Of a DNA stretch of 64,000 nt, positions 34,783 through 45,769 are shown piece after piece. Source of the DNA: Ziziphus jujuba (lineage: Eukaryota > Streptophyta > Magnoliopsida > Rosales > Rhamnaceae); assembly GCF_031755915.1 (NCBI RefSeq), contig NC_083379.1:15175501-15239500 (forward strand), given 5' to 3'. A program made the position numbers and the translations under genes. Numbering within the stretch: position 1 is the stretch's first letter; each line of letters begins with the position of its first letter. A model generated the notes under the pieces. It did no database searches. It was not told where the DNA came from and saw only the letters and a program-made list of their open reading frames with translations.

Positions 34783-36068
34783 GGTTCGGGTTCGGGTCAG
34801 ATCCGATAAATAGGAGAGATACGCTAGCCAGCTTTTTCAGCTAGCTTGGGAGTTTTTAACGGGAGGAGAGAAAATGAGAGAAGGAAGCTCGACGTGGTCT
34901 CGTTGCTAATTTTGAGGCTTTTGAAGGGTCCGAACTGCCAAAAATGGAACGTTTTCGACTTTGGAGTTTGGACCTTCAGAAAATTCTTAGGCTGCCTAAT
35001 TCCGGCAATAACGCACTTTTGTCTTAAATTTTTGTGCTATTTCAATTTCTCAAGCTAACTAATTTTTTATTCATCAAAAAATTAGAAAATAAATATAAAA
35101 AAAGAGCTTACTAATTTTATTTTATTTTTCTTTTAAAAATTAAAAAAAATTAAAATATTATTGTCTTTTATATTTTAAATTTATTTTCAAAAAAACCAGA
35201 AGTTAGTTTTTAGTTTTTTTTTTTTTTCCTTGACAAATTAGTTATTGAGAAAAGACTGATGGAAGAGCAATTTCATCATATTTACTTGTTATGAACCAAA
35301 AGAGAATTCAATATTTTTGGTATAATAAGAAAAAGGAAATAATCATATAATTATTAAAGAGAATTCAATATTTTTGGGCATAAAAAAGAAAAAGGAAATA
35401 ATCATATAACTATTACTATAAATTATAATAACTTATGGGTTTAAAGTGCAACATTTGCCACATCCAATCCTTTTAACAGCGTCATCAATCACTCTATTTA
35501 TTAGTAGATTTTTTTATCACATAAAAGAAATAGATAGTTATTCAAATAAAACTTCTTTAATAAATTTGTGTAAATATATTATAAAGATAATGTGGTAAGA
35601 AAAAAAAAATACTGTTGAAATATCTTTTTACTTCTGGATGATTTTTTAGACATTATAAAATTCTTTAAAAGCAAAATTTTATTTAAAAATCAATTTTATT
35701 AAAAATAAAAATTTAATAAATATATGAAATTAATTAACAATTATAAATAAAATTTTGCACATATTTATTGTATAATAATTTTAAAATTAATTATTTATTA
35801 TATTATTTAAATTTAAACAATTCTATTTCTATGTAACATAAATATCAATCAAATTTTATTTTTAAAGATGGTCTGATGATTCAGAATTGAAATCCTTTCT
35901 TCCAATATATAAATAAATAATTAATATAAATACATATATATATGATTGATTTTTTATTTTATTTTATTTTTTTTGGTGAATTAAATAGTGAGCATATGTG
36001 GCACTGAACACTATAAATACCGAGGCTATTCAAAAAGTGAGGGGCATGTGGATAATGCTGAGAAAAAA
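34783..36068. other. Divergent intergenic region
   Basis: This is shared upstream DNA of the minus-strand O-fucosyltransferase gene and the plus-strand PPR gene. It is AT-rich. A ~60-base direct repeat (GAGAATTCAATATTTTTGG and AAAAAGGAAATAATCATATA) occurs near 35300-35350 and 35360-35410. No gene was seen. Confidence 0.6.
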
Positions 36069-37721
36069 ATGCTTCGACACAGCAAGTTTCTGAAATGCTC
36101 AAGTGTGACAGAGTTGGAACGTTTATGTGCCTCCCTGATCAAGACCAACGCAAACCAAGACTCTTTCTTGATGAACCAATTTATCTCGGCTTGTTCCACC
36201 TTTTCCCGTATCGATTATGCAGTTTTAGCCTTTACCCAAATGGAAAATCCTAATGTTTTTGTCTATAATGCAAGGATTAGATGCTTTGTTCATTGTGGTT
36301 ACCCGATTGAAGCTTTGGAAACGTATGTAGATATGTTGAAGGTTAAGGTTTTCCCTACGAGTTATACTTTTTCTTCGGTAATTAAGGCTTGCACGTCGCT
36401 ATCTTCATTGGGGTTTGGAGAAGCTGTTCATGGCCACATTTGGAAATATGGGCTCGATTCGCATGTGTTTGTGCAGACTGCTCTGATTAATTTCTATTCG
36501 AACTTGTGCAGAATCGGTGAGTCCAGAAGGGTGTTCGATGAAATGCCTGAAAGAGATGCATTTGCTATGACTACGATGATTTCTGCTCACGTCCGGGTGG
36601 GTGATATGAGTTGTGCAAGGATATTATTTGAAGAGATGCCTGAAAGGAACATAGCCACTTGGAACACAATGCTTGACGGGTATTCAAGACTAGGGAATGT
36701 GGAGTCTGCAGAACTGTTGTTCACTCAGATGCCTACTAGGGATATAATTTCATGGACAACCATGATCACTTGCTACTCACAGAACAAGAAATTTAGAGAG
36801 GCGCTGGCAGTGTTTCAGGAGATGACGATGAATGGGATCAATCCTGATGAAGTGACAATGACAACTGTAATTTCGGCTTGTGCCCATCTTGGAGCTCTTG
36901 ACTTGGGAAAAGAGATACATATTTTTGTCATGCAGAATGGGTTTGATCTTGATGTTTATATTGGGTCTGCATTGGTTGATATGTATGCAAAGTGTGGGTC
37001 ATTAGATACATCTCTTTTGGTATTCTTCAAATTGCAGAATAAAAACCTGTTCTGTTGGAATTCTATAATTGAAGGACTTGCAGTTCATGGGTATGCTGAC
37101 GAAGCGCTAATGATGTTTAGCAAGATGGATGAGGAGAAAATCAAGCCAAATGGGGTTACCTTTATAAGTGTTTTAAGTGCCTGCACTCATGCAGGACTTG
37201 TGGAAGAAGGTCGTAGAAGGTTTACAAGCATGACCAGTAAATATTCCATTAGTCCCGAAGTTGAACACTATGGATGCATGGTTGATCTACTGAGCAAAGC
37301 TGGTTTGCTTGAAGATGCACTAGAGTTGATAAGAAACATGAAACTCAAACCCAACTCTGTAATTTGGGGGGCCTTGTTAGGTGGATGCAAGATTTATAGG
37401 AACGTGGAGATTGCCCGAGTTGCTGTTAATGAATTGATTGAATTGGAGCCAAACAACAGTGGGTATTACAACCTTTTTGTTAACATGTATGCCGAGGTGA
37501 ATCGATGGGGAGAGGTTGCAAAGATACGGGCTACTATGAAAGAACTTGGAGTAGAGAAGAAATGTCCTGGGTCCAGTTGGATTGAAATGGGACGGACAGT
37601 TCATCAGTTTGCAGCTTCTGACAAGGCTCACCGAGCTTCCGGTGAAATTTACTTGTTGCTGGCTGAATTAGATGGGCAGCTGAAGCTTGCTGGGTACATA
37701 CCAGAAATTCGATCTTTTTAA
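36069..37721 (+). CDS. Pentatricopeptide repeat protein, PLS subclass with E/E+ tail
   Basis: A single uninterrupted frame gives 550 residues from the ATG at 36069. The frame is open for 27 more codons upstream but has no ATG there, only a GTG at 35988, so 36069 is the first usable start. The body is a series of P, L and S repeats, with typical pieces VFVYNARIRCFVHCGYPIEA, RNIATWNTMLDGYSRLGNVE, DIISWTTMITCYSQNKKFRE, VYIGSALVDMYAKCGSLDTS and LFCWNSIIEGLAVHGYADEA. The C-terminus is an E domain (NSVIWGALLGGCKIYRNVEI, NNSGYYNLFVNMYAEVNRWG) and an E+ region (PGSSWIEMGRTVHQF). There is no DYW deaminase domain. Such proteins act in plastid or mitochondrial RNA editing, with a deaminase supplied in trans; this role is inferred. 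The transit peptide is not obvious. Confidence 0.92.
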   Translation: MLRHSKFLKCSSVTELERLCASLIKTNANQDSFLMNQFISACSTFSRIDYAVLAFTQMENPNVFVYNARIRCFVHCGYPIEALETYVDMLKVKVFPTSYTFSSVIKACTSLSSLGFGEAVHGHIWKYGLDSHVFVQTALINFYSNLCRIGESRRVFDEMPERDAFAMTTMISAHVRVGDMSCARILFEEMPERNIATWNTMLDGYSRLGNVESAELLFTQMPTRDIISWTTMITCYSQNKKFREALAVFQEMTMNGINPDEVTMTTVISACAHLGALDLGKEIHIFVMQNGFDLDVYIGSALVDMYAKCGSLDTSLLVFFKLQNKNLFCWNSIIEGLAVHGYADEALMMFSKMDEEKIKPNGVTFISVLSACTHAGLVEEGRRRFTSMTSKYSISPEVEHYGCMVDLLSKAGLLEDALELIRNMKLKPNSVIWGALLGGCKIYRNVEIARVAVNELIELEPNNSGYYNLFVNMYAEVNRWGEVAKIRATMKELGVEKKCPGSSWIEMGRTVHQFAASDKAHRASGEIYLLLAELDGQLKLAGYIPEIRSF

Positions 37722-39331
37722 AGCAGCCTGCTCTTCACATTAGAAAATGAATTGGAGAATTATAAGGTAGTGCAGTTAAAACATTTAATGGCACTGAAAG
37801 ACAGTTAAAGGCAGCTGAATGGCGTTGGGGAAGAAGACCATGTAGAGCAGCAGAGCCAGACTAGACATAAGCGCAGCTCTCATTGAACCAACTGGCTCAA
37901 GGAATCTAGTAAGGTTTGATTCTACAAGCGGTTGCTCCGCTCTGAGTCTCTCATTGTTATGGTGGAAGTAGAAGATGAACTTGATACTGGATATAGCTAG
38001 TGAAGTTGAAATTGTTCTTACCTATATATTATCATTAATATAAAAAACTGTACTAATTTAAATCTGAAATAGACAGGTAAACGTACTATTTTCATATCAT
38101 TTGAACTAGGAGTCTGTAGATGTGAGAATTTCTTTTTATTTTTCATATGTATAGGTATGATGGCCATGAGCTAGTTTTCCATTTCAGAAGCCCCTGCAGC
38201 ATTCTTTTTAATAATCAAGTTGAAGCCAAAATTGATGAGGATTATGAGCAGAAAAGCAAAAATAGTTGAAGATGTTCATTTTCGATTTTCAGTAATCTAA
38301 TTCCACTGTTTGTCTTGGTTTATTGAATGACAGGCAAGGACATATTCTTCACATCAAAGACATTATCATCATTATTGCCTCAGAAGCTGAAAACACGGAG
38401 TTTGAGTACCTGAAAATTTGGAATGCTATCTGCCAATCTTTTATGGAATGGAGGTATTCAGCATGTAAATCAATTTGAAACCTTAAATTTCCGTTTCAGC
38501 TAAAAAAGTTAATTTTGCTTGGTCAAAGCTTCATACACACTTATGAATCATATTATGATTGTTCTTATGGCAGGATCCTTACATGGGTCAACCTCATGAT
38601 TTTTCTTTCATGTACCTTTTTAGCGGGGTAAAAGGAAGTTCTTGCTTGAGTTGATGCAACTGGAGGATAATTATGTTATTTTCAACTGCTAGCGACCAAC
38701 TTGTCGAATTTTACACTTGTTGAGAGTAGTGACTTTTTTATGGGTCTGGAGAGTGCTGGACCTCTATTCTTTTCTTCTTCTTTTTTTTTTTCTTTTTCTT
38801 TTCTTTTATTTTTCAAAACCTCTCGATGAAAACGTGCAGGGCATTTTATTTGGTTCTTGTAGAAAGTTATCATCATTAAGTCAATCCCTTGATTTTTCAA
38901 GCTTGATATTATTATGTGTATAGTTTTGGCTATTTTTAGATACATCTCTAATTTATTCAAGCTAACGGATGAACCACAAATATTATATTATATAAAACAT
39001 TTATAGTAATTATCATCGAACTACAGAAGCACTGTACACCCTGCGAAGTTGCATGAATACATGAATGAAAAAGAATGCTTTATTACATAATGCAAAAGCA
39101 TCTTAATTGTTCGTCAAAACTCAAAATGAAGGTTGATACAACAAATAATAGAGATCCAACTATACCTCAATTGCATTTGAGTATCAATATGTGAAAGACA
39201 ACAGTATGGATTGCAATTAAATATAATTTCTATCTAACTGTCATACACCATTGACTTCTCTTTATCTGTATGTGCTTCAGCCATCCCTGACCTCTGCATT
39301 ATCATATACAAAGCTTGAACTGCTGGGAAAC
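37722..39331. other. Convergent intergenic region after the PPR gene
   Basis: It contains the 3' UTRs of the PPR gene (plus) and the STRUBBELIG-family gene (minus). No convincing additional coding frame was found. Pyrimidine tracts occur near 38764-38815. Confidence 0.6.
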
Positions 39332-42300
39332 TTAAAACGACATGTCAATTGCCTCATGATCTGGGGTCTTGTATGAGAAACCAGATTCATCACTGGAACG
39401 TCTTTTGACCACACTTGCCCTTTGCATTAATCGAACCAATGCTTGCACAACTTCCGACATGGGAGGCCGAAATTCAGGTTCCGGCTGTATGGATAACCAG
39501 AGATCATTTAGTTGAAGATTGCAAAAATTAAGATAGGATAATAAGTGGATGTGATAGGAAAACAATAAACCAAGGCTCATAAACAAGTACGTAAAAGCCT
39601 GCATACAAGCAGTAGGCCAAAACGAAAACTAAGGGCATATTAAATAAGACTGCATGATAACCAATAAGGAAGAGTCACTATTATAAGAATGGAATCTTTA
39701 CAAGACACGAAGAAAATTGTTCACCATCTTGTCCCAGCTATCCAATTTTTAGCAGTTAAAAAAAATGTCAACTTGACTATTTTGTCAAAAGGTGGACAGA
39801 GGAGAAGAATACCACTACATGGCTGTGATTTTTCCATCATATACCTTTTGGTTTTCATCACTGATAGGTATATGATACATACTTTTCTTCTTTAAAGTGT
39901 AATCTACCTTTTATAACGAAAGGCAAATGAGTATCACTACGGACAGGTATATGATATAGGACCAGGCTCAAGTCAAGCCCTTAAGTTCAAGACTTCGTCC
40001 AGACCAACGTCCCGCAAAATGTTGAGTGATAAAATTTCTCCCGCAATATGTTGCAGGATGTTGGTCCGGATAAAGTCCTGAACTTAAAGACCTGACCTTA
40101 GCCGGACTGATATGACACTTTTCTTCTTTAAAGTGTAATCTACTTTTTATAAAAAGGGGCAAATTATTTTATAAGTTGTCATAATACTTTTTTATAAATT
40201 TAACAGCAGTTTAATGAAATTAGAAACATAAACTTGCTTACCAAGTGCAATTATTCATAAGTTGAAAGTTCATGATAATAGAATGATACTATGAACAGTA
40301 GAATTTGATGGATGTATTTTCACTAAATTCTGAATTATTAAATGAAAGATGATTCTCTATAGACCACCCAGATAGACAAAAAGTGGATAAACTACTCCAC
40401 AAACTTCAATAAAGAGGATTTAAAAAATAATAATAATAAAACATTTTATTTAACAATAAATCATTCATATTACACGTTAAATTGCATTCAGACGCCATAA
40501 GTGGGTATTTGCTCACCATATATCAAAAGCACGCTACACAAAGCTTGGTCTTAGCGTTAAGAAAGAAATTTACCTGAACACAAAGGGCAATAATATCGGC
40601 GAAGCGTGAGAGAGACTTTGCAGGATACATTCCATTTAGGGAAGGATCAACCATTTTCGCTAATGCATCTATATCATGGAGCTGGGGAGTAGCCCACCTG
40701 ACAAGTGATTGCTCGGATCTGACCCTTGAACTGGACAACAGAAAATTAGGAAACAGGAAACCAGACAAATAAATCAGGACAGGAAAAAAGTTGTACAGAT
40801 AACAGTTTTACGGATATCATAAACATTAACAGTTTGGTAATTTGTTATAGGTTTACCTGTCTAGTGGCTTCCGACCAGTCAACAGCTCCAGCATCACCAC
40901 CCCAAAGCTGTACACATCACTCTTTACAGTGTATACTCCTGACAAGGCAAATTCAGGAGCACTATATCCAAATGAACCAACCATTTGAGTTGAAACCTGT
41001 GAAGCATGAAGTAAATTTAATTACTCAAGGGAGCATTCAAGAAAGGCACTAAAAAGATGAAAACTTGCTACAGCAGCATAAATGTAACTTCATTTATCAA
41101 CCTGTCGTTCTGTGTTCGGATTTAGAGCTGCTAAACCACAATCTGACAAATGGGGATTGAGCTCTTCATCAAGTAAAATGTTTGCTGACTTGAAGTTTCT
41201 ATGTACAACAGAAGGTAAGCATACTTCGTGCAAGTACCTGATGGAAACAGAATAATTTAGATATGGAACTTGGCAGTCACACTTGCACCCCCCCACCCAA
41301 AGACATGGCGAGAGAGAGAGAGAGAGAGAGACTTGAAATTTCATACACATGTAACATACTCTAAAGCTCGAGCAGTGCCAAGTGCTACTCTAACACGTGC
41401 ATTCCAAGTGAGAGTCTTACTTCCTTCTTCAGCAAAATGGAGCATGTCATGCAGGCTTCCATTTCCTACATACTCATACACCAGAAGACGCTGTCCATGC
41501 TCTGCACAATATCCAACAAGTGTGACAATGTTTGGGTGCCTCAAGCGAGACATATTAGAAACAGCTTCTAGAAAGTCATCTTCCTCCTGTAATGATAATG
41601 CTGCATTATCGATTTTCTTAATGGCCATTATCTACATACACACACACACCCCCAAAAAAAAAAAAAAACAAAAAAAGAAATCCAAATTAGTTGTGATGTA
41701 AAACATTTAAAAGCAAGAATGGACAAAATAATGAAAATTGAAAGGCAACCCTCACCCTTCAACAAAGATCCAAATAGTCTTAACCTTACCTGACCTACTC
41801 AGCTATTAGCTGCAAGAATCTTAAAATATTTTTCCAAGTTACAATGTAAATCAGGTACCTTTCCATTGGGAAACTCTGCTCTGTATACACGGCCAAGTGA
41901 ACCTTCACCAATAAGATATTCCTGATTAAAGCTATTAGTTGCAGTTTGGAGAGAAGCAACAGTGTATGAAGTTGCAGTAATCGGCGATTTTATTCTCTTT
42001 ACAGATCCATTTTTCCCCTGTAATCTCTCGCCCATCACTTTTTCAGCAGGTGGGGGCTTGAGATCCGTTATTGAAGCCATGGGTTTTACTCTCTGCTCTT
42101 GCATCTGAGTATCTACTGCAAAATCAAAGAAGAATGCGACATGCAAATGGTCGGTATAATTTGCACAAGAGAAGCAGCTCCAAATTGCTAAAGAATAACT
42201 TTGAGTTCAGATATGAAATAGAAGTTCCACATTTAAAGAACATTGTAGCCAGAAAAATCATTTAAATTGTAGTTCATTTAATTTATTAGGTTTTAACCTT

Positions 42301-45276
42301 TTATATCCATCAAAAAAATGAACTGGTTTCATCAAAAACCTCTAAGAAGATTTGCCTCGTGGCGTAAAATAGATTCACAGAAATCACATATATTGAACCA
42401 AATAGGCAGAGTACAATTGGAAGAGCAGGAGAACAAAGATAAAGAGAAAGGGAATCTACCATTATTTGAACCAACAGAGAAACTTTCCCTGGGGGTTCTT
42501 GCACCTTTGGCTTTCTTTTTATTCTTCCGAATGCAGAAGGCAAGAGCAAGTAACACAGCGAGACCAACAAACACAGAACCCAGAATTATCCCTGCTAAAG
42601 CCCCGACTGTCAACCCCCCATCTGAATGAGATGCTTCATGATCAGAATCAGGTGCATGTGAGCCAGATTTAGAATGATTACGACTACCACGAGATCTGCC
42701 TGAAGGTGGTGGGATATACGGTGGTGGTGGAGGAGCAGGACCATTGTCAAAAGAATTCCCATCATATCTATTTCAATTGTGAGAGCTAAGTTACAAAAAG
42801 TTGAAGATCATAAAATAGATTGGAATAGAAGATAGAAGACAGAGAATTGCTTACACAAAAGTACGGATTGAGGTAAGTTCTCGAGGTATCCATCCGGTGA
42901 AGTGGTTGTTAGCAACGTTTCTGTTGAATGAAAGAAGATACAATCAGAACAAAGGTAGATAATAAAATCTCTGGTCCTTTATTGGAAAGATACTCACAGT
43001 GTAGCCAAAGGCAAGCCTGTAAGAACATTGAGAGTACCAGTCAACTGATTGTTCTGCACATAGCTGCCAAAAATTTAGCTATCGTGAGAACCGAAACAAA
43101 ACTGCATAAAAAAATTGAAATCACAATTTTAAAAGAAATAGAAAACTCACAGTGAAGAAAGATTGGAAATTGAACTGAAGGAATTAGGAAGATCACCCGA
43201 AAAGTTGTTGAAGGATAGATCCCTGCGAAGACAAGCAAGATGGTACAAGGCATGAGAAGAAGGAAAACAGCCTGAACATCCAAACTAACTTGAAACTAAT
43301 CCTTCATCCATCACACTAAAGGAGCAATGGATTGGCATTAGGTATATTACTGGATCAATCTTATTCTTATTGCGAGATTTTCTCCCTGTGGTAAGTTGAG
43401 CTTTCCCCAATGTTACGTTTTGTTCGATTTCTTTTTTTTTTTTTTTTTTGGAGTGTGGGCTGCTAATACATAATTAGGTTAATTTAATATGAGCTTAGTT
43501 TTGGATTAAATTGTTCACAGAAACCCTAGCTTTCTCTCTTACTCGTCTTCTATCTTTCTCTGTCCTCCTCCTTTTCTTTCTTTTTCTTCTCTTTTTCCTA
43601 CAGGTATTGTAACAGTTATCTTAAACAATTATAAGGCTAGTAGTACAAGAGAACAATAAAGTCAATTGCTTCATGATTTACATTCCATGATATTAAATAA
43701 GTCAAAGAAACAGGACAATGGTGAGAAACATGTAACGAAGTAAGATAACTGACAGGGTTCCAAGGCCAGCAAGATTAGCCAAAATGTCCCCAATTGACTG
43801 AGAGAGTGAATTACCGCTAAAATTCCTGAAACCAATGATTTGTTATTTCAGGCAAAAAAGAGATGTCCATTTTGCAAAATAGCACAAAAGGGAAAACACA
43901 AAAGGGAATAAAATAAAGGAATACAAGGCAACAACTCACAAATAATTGAGATAAACCATGCTAGAGATGGAATAAGGAAGATTCCCAGTTAAGTTGTTGT
44001 TGGCAAGATTTCTGCACATACAATGATAAACAACTCATTGATAATAACACTGATAATTTCAGAGGAAAAGAAATAAAAATAAATAAACAAGTTGAACATA
44101 CAGGCTCGTAAGGTTTGGCGGCAATTGATATGGGATTGTCTCTTGAATTTTGTTGTTACTCAAATCACTAACAATGAAAACCCCAAATTAACAACTAGAT
44201 TATCATTGAAAATAATAGAATTTGATTTATTCGGTAAAGAAAAAAGTTAACAAAAACAAAGAACTCACAATTTTCTCAAAGACAATAAGTTGGAAACAAA
44301 AACAAAGAACTCACAATTTTCTCAAAGACAATAAGTTGGAAAGCAAGTATCCCAACGTTCCGTTGAGTCCTAACCCCGAAATATCTCTGTCAAAACAGCA
44401 ACAAGAACCATAAAATAATAATTTTATCAAACAAAACTCCAACTATAATCAAAAAGCAGAATTTGCAATATTATACATGATATTCATACATGGAAACAAC
44501 AGCTGAACCCTCACACGTTATCCCTTTCCATGACTCTCCACACGGATCACCGCCACTGCTTTTCCAACCAGTTAGCTGACTGGGATTGTTTAACGAGGTG
44601 TACATAACCTGAAGAGCTTGAACTGCAATAGAAAAGTACAACACTCATACCCCACACAAGCAATTGCTACAAAATCGAAATTGGTATAATTCCACCATTA
44701 ATTTGTTGAAGAAATGGATAGAAACATAATAATTTTTTCCCTTTTTTTTTTTTTTTTTTTTGGGTTACATTTAATGATCTCAGAACCCATTCAACTTGCT
44801 CTACAAAAAGTATTATTGTGGTTGAACACCTATTCGATTTATTCTTATCGGAAAACGAAGAGCTTTAAACATAAAAAAGATTAAACTTTAATCACCCTTT
44901 AGTTTCTTGCATTTTCTCACAAACCAAACAGAGCATAAACTCCCAAGAAATATAAAAAAAATATATATATATATATATATATATACATAAAATATTCAAA
45001 AAATAAAAACCGAGAAAGTCAAAAGCCACCCATTCTCACTGACTCTCTCTAACCCCATTCCCATTCCAAAAATCAACAACTACCAACCCGATCAATCACC
45101 AACCAAAAGCAAACATAAATCCGATCAACATTCAGGAAAGAAAATGCAAAAATACCATCGGAAGCATCAGTGGTTGCCCTGACAAGAGGCAGAGCAACAA
45201 AGATCAGAGTGATTAAAACGAATTCAGTGAGCGATCGAGCAGCAGACAGCGAGTGAGCTAAGCAGTTGCGAGCCAT
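39332..45276 (-). CDS. STRUBBELIG-RECEPTOR FAMILY LRR receptor kinase (predicted pseudokinase)
   Basis: Sixteen exons on the minus strand join in phase: 45276-45156, 44622-44490, 44386-44315, 44167-44102, 44011-43940, 43825-43754, 43222-43151, 43063-42998, 42920-42855, 42767-42460, 42115-41859, 41631-41360, 41237-41102, 40996-40857, 40730-40574, 39484-39332. The product has 720 residues, the family length. It has a signal peptide (~1-35), an SUB-type N-terminal domain ([16 protein letters not shown]), about six LRRs (several encoded by 66- or 72-nt exons), and a Pro-rich juxtamembrane stretch ([13 protein letters not shown]). A membrane segment lies at ~301-326. The kinase domain has GEGSLGRV and Lys440. 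The catalytic loop reads HRN (Asn540 replaces the catalytic Asp) and the DFG position is DCG (558-560), so phosphotransfer is not expected. SUB itself works without kinase activity. The C-terminal tail ([12 protein letters not shown]) resembles the SRF6-8 subgroup; the exact orthologue is not settled. Confidence 0.94.
39962..40106. repeat. Intronic foldback hairpin
   Basis: Left arm 39962-40024 (AAGTTCAAGACTTCGTCCAG, ACCAACGTCCCGCAAAATGT) pairs with right arm 40044-40106 (CAGGATGTTGGTCCGGATAA, AGTCCTGAACTT) with some mismatches. A related direct repeat, ACTTTTCTTCTTTAAAGTGT, flanks it at about 39881 and 40117. It lies in the last intron of the STRUBBELIG-family gene and looks like a small MITE. 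Confidence 0.7.
44251..44342 (-). repeat. 46-bp duplication doubling a 5' splice site
   Basis: The end of exon 3 (44342-44315), its donor GTGAGT and the following intron bases are repeated 46 bases downstream. The repeat supplies a second donor at 44268-44263. Use of the first donor keeps the standard 72-nt LRR exon; use of the second would add 46 nt and break the frame. Confidence 0.85.
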
Positions 45277-45309
45277 TGTTTGGCAAGAGTATGCTAAAAA
45301 AGTGAGGTT

Positions 45310-45441
45310 TCAGAAACGACGAGGAACATGCAAGAGCACCATGGAGGAAGAAGAGGAAGAGGTAGAGAATGCTAAATCGCAGTAGAAGAAGTAGTAGTAG
45401 TTGAGGTTGAGATCGCGACCGGTGGGCAGAGACATTGCCAT
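45310..45441 (-). other. Upstream ORF in the STRUBBELIG-family leader
   Basis: An ATG at 45439-45441 opens a 43-codon frame (MAMSLPTGRDLNLNYYYFFY onward, with a Ser run) ending 33 bases before the main start codon. It is translated only if transcription begins upstream of 45441. Such an uORF could lower translation of the receptor. Nothing in the peptide is recognisable. Confidence 0.4.
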
Positions 45442-45529
45442 TAAAGAAAGGGACAGAGGAGAGAGAGACAGAGAGACAGAGAGAGAGATTCGAACCTTAG
45501 AAGAAGTAATGAAGAGAGAGAAAATAAAG

Positions 45530-45755
45530 AAAAAAGTTTGTGTATTTTGTGTGTATAGCGTTGTGCAAGTTTGTATGTGTGTGTGTCGGCCAAAAAAAAC
45601 AAAAGAAAAAATATTTGCAGAGGAAGAAAAAAAAAAAAAAAAAAAAGCAAAAGAAGAAAATGAAAAAAAGTTTGTGTATTTGGGTTGTGTATAATGTTGT
45701 GCAAGTTTTGGATGTGTATGCATGTGTCGGCGAAAAATGAAAAAAATATTTTCAG
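45530..45755 (-). repeat. Diverged ~90-bp direct duplication upstream of the STRUBBELIG-family gene
   Basis: Segments at about 45530-45620 and 45664-45755 share AAAAAAGTTTGTGTATTT, GTTGTGCAAGTTT, GTGTGTCGGC and an AAAATATTT(G/T)CAG ending. An A-rich tract separates them. A (GA)n tract at about 45448-45489 follows on the gene side. All lie in the putative promoter or 5' UTR. Confidence 0.8.
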
Positions 45756-45769
45756 ATTAAAAAAAGAAA

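Noticed and set aside
35988..36068. N-terminal extension of the PPR protein from GTG at 35988
   Set aside because: There is no ATG in the extension and an in-frame TAA lies just before it; plant nuclear genes rarely start at GTG, so the first ATG at 36069 was used.
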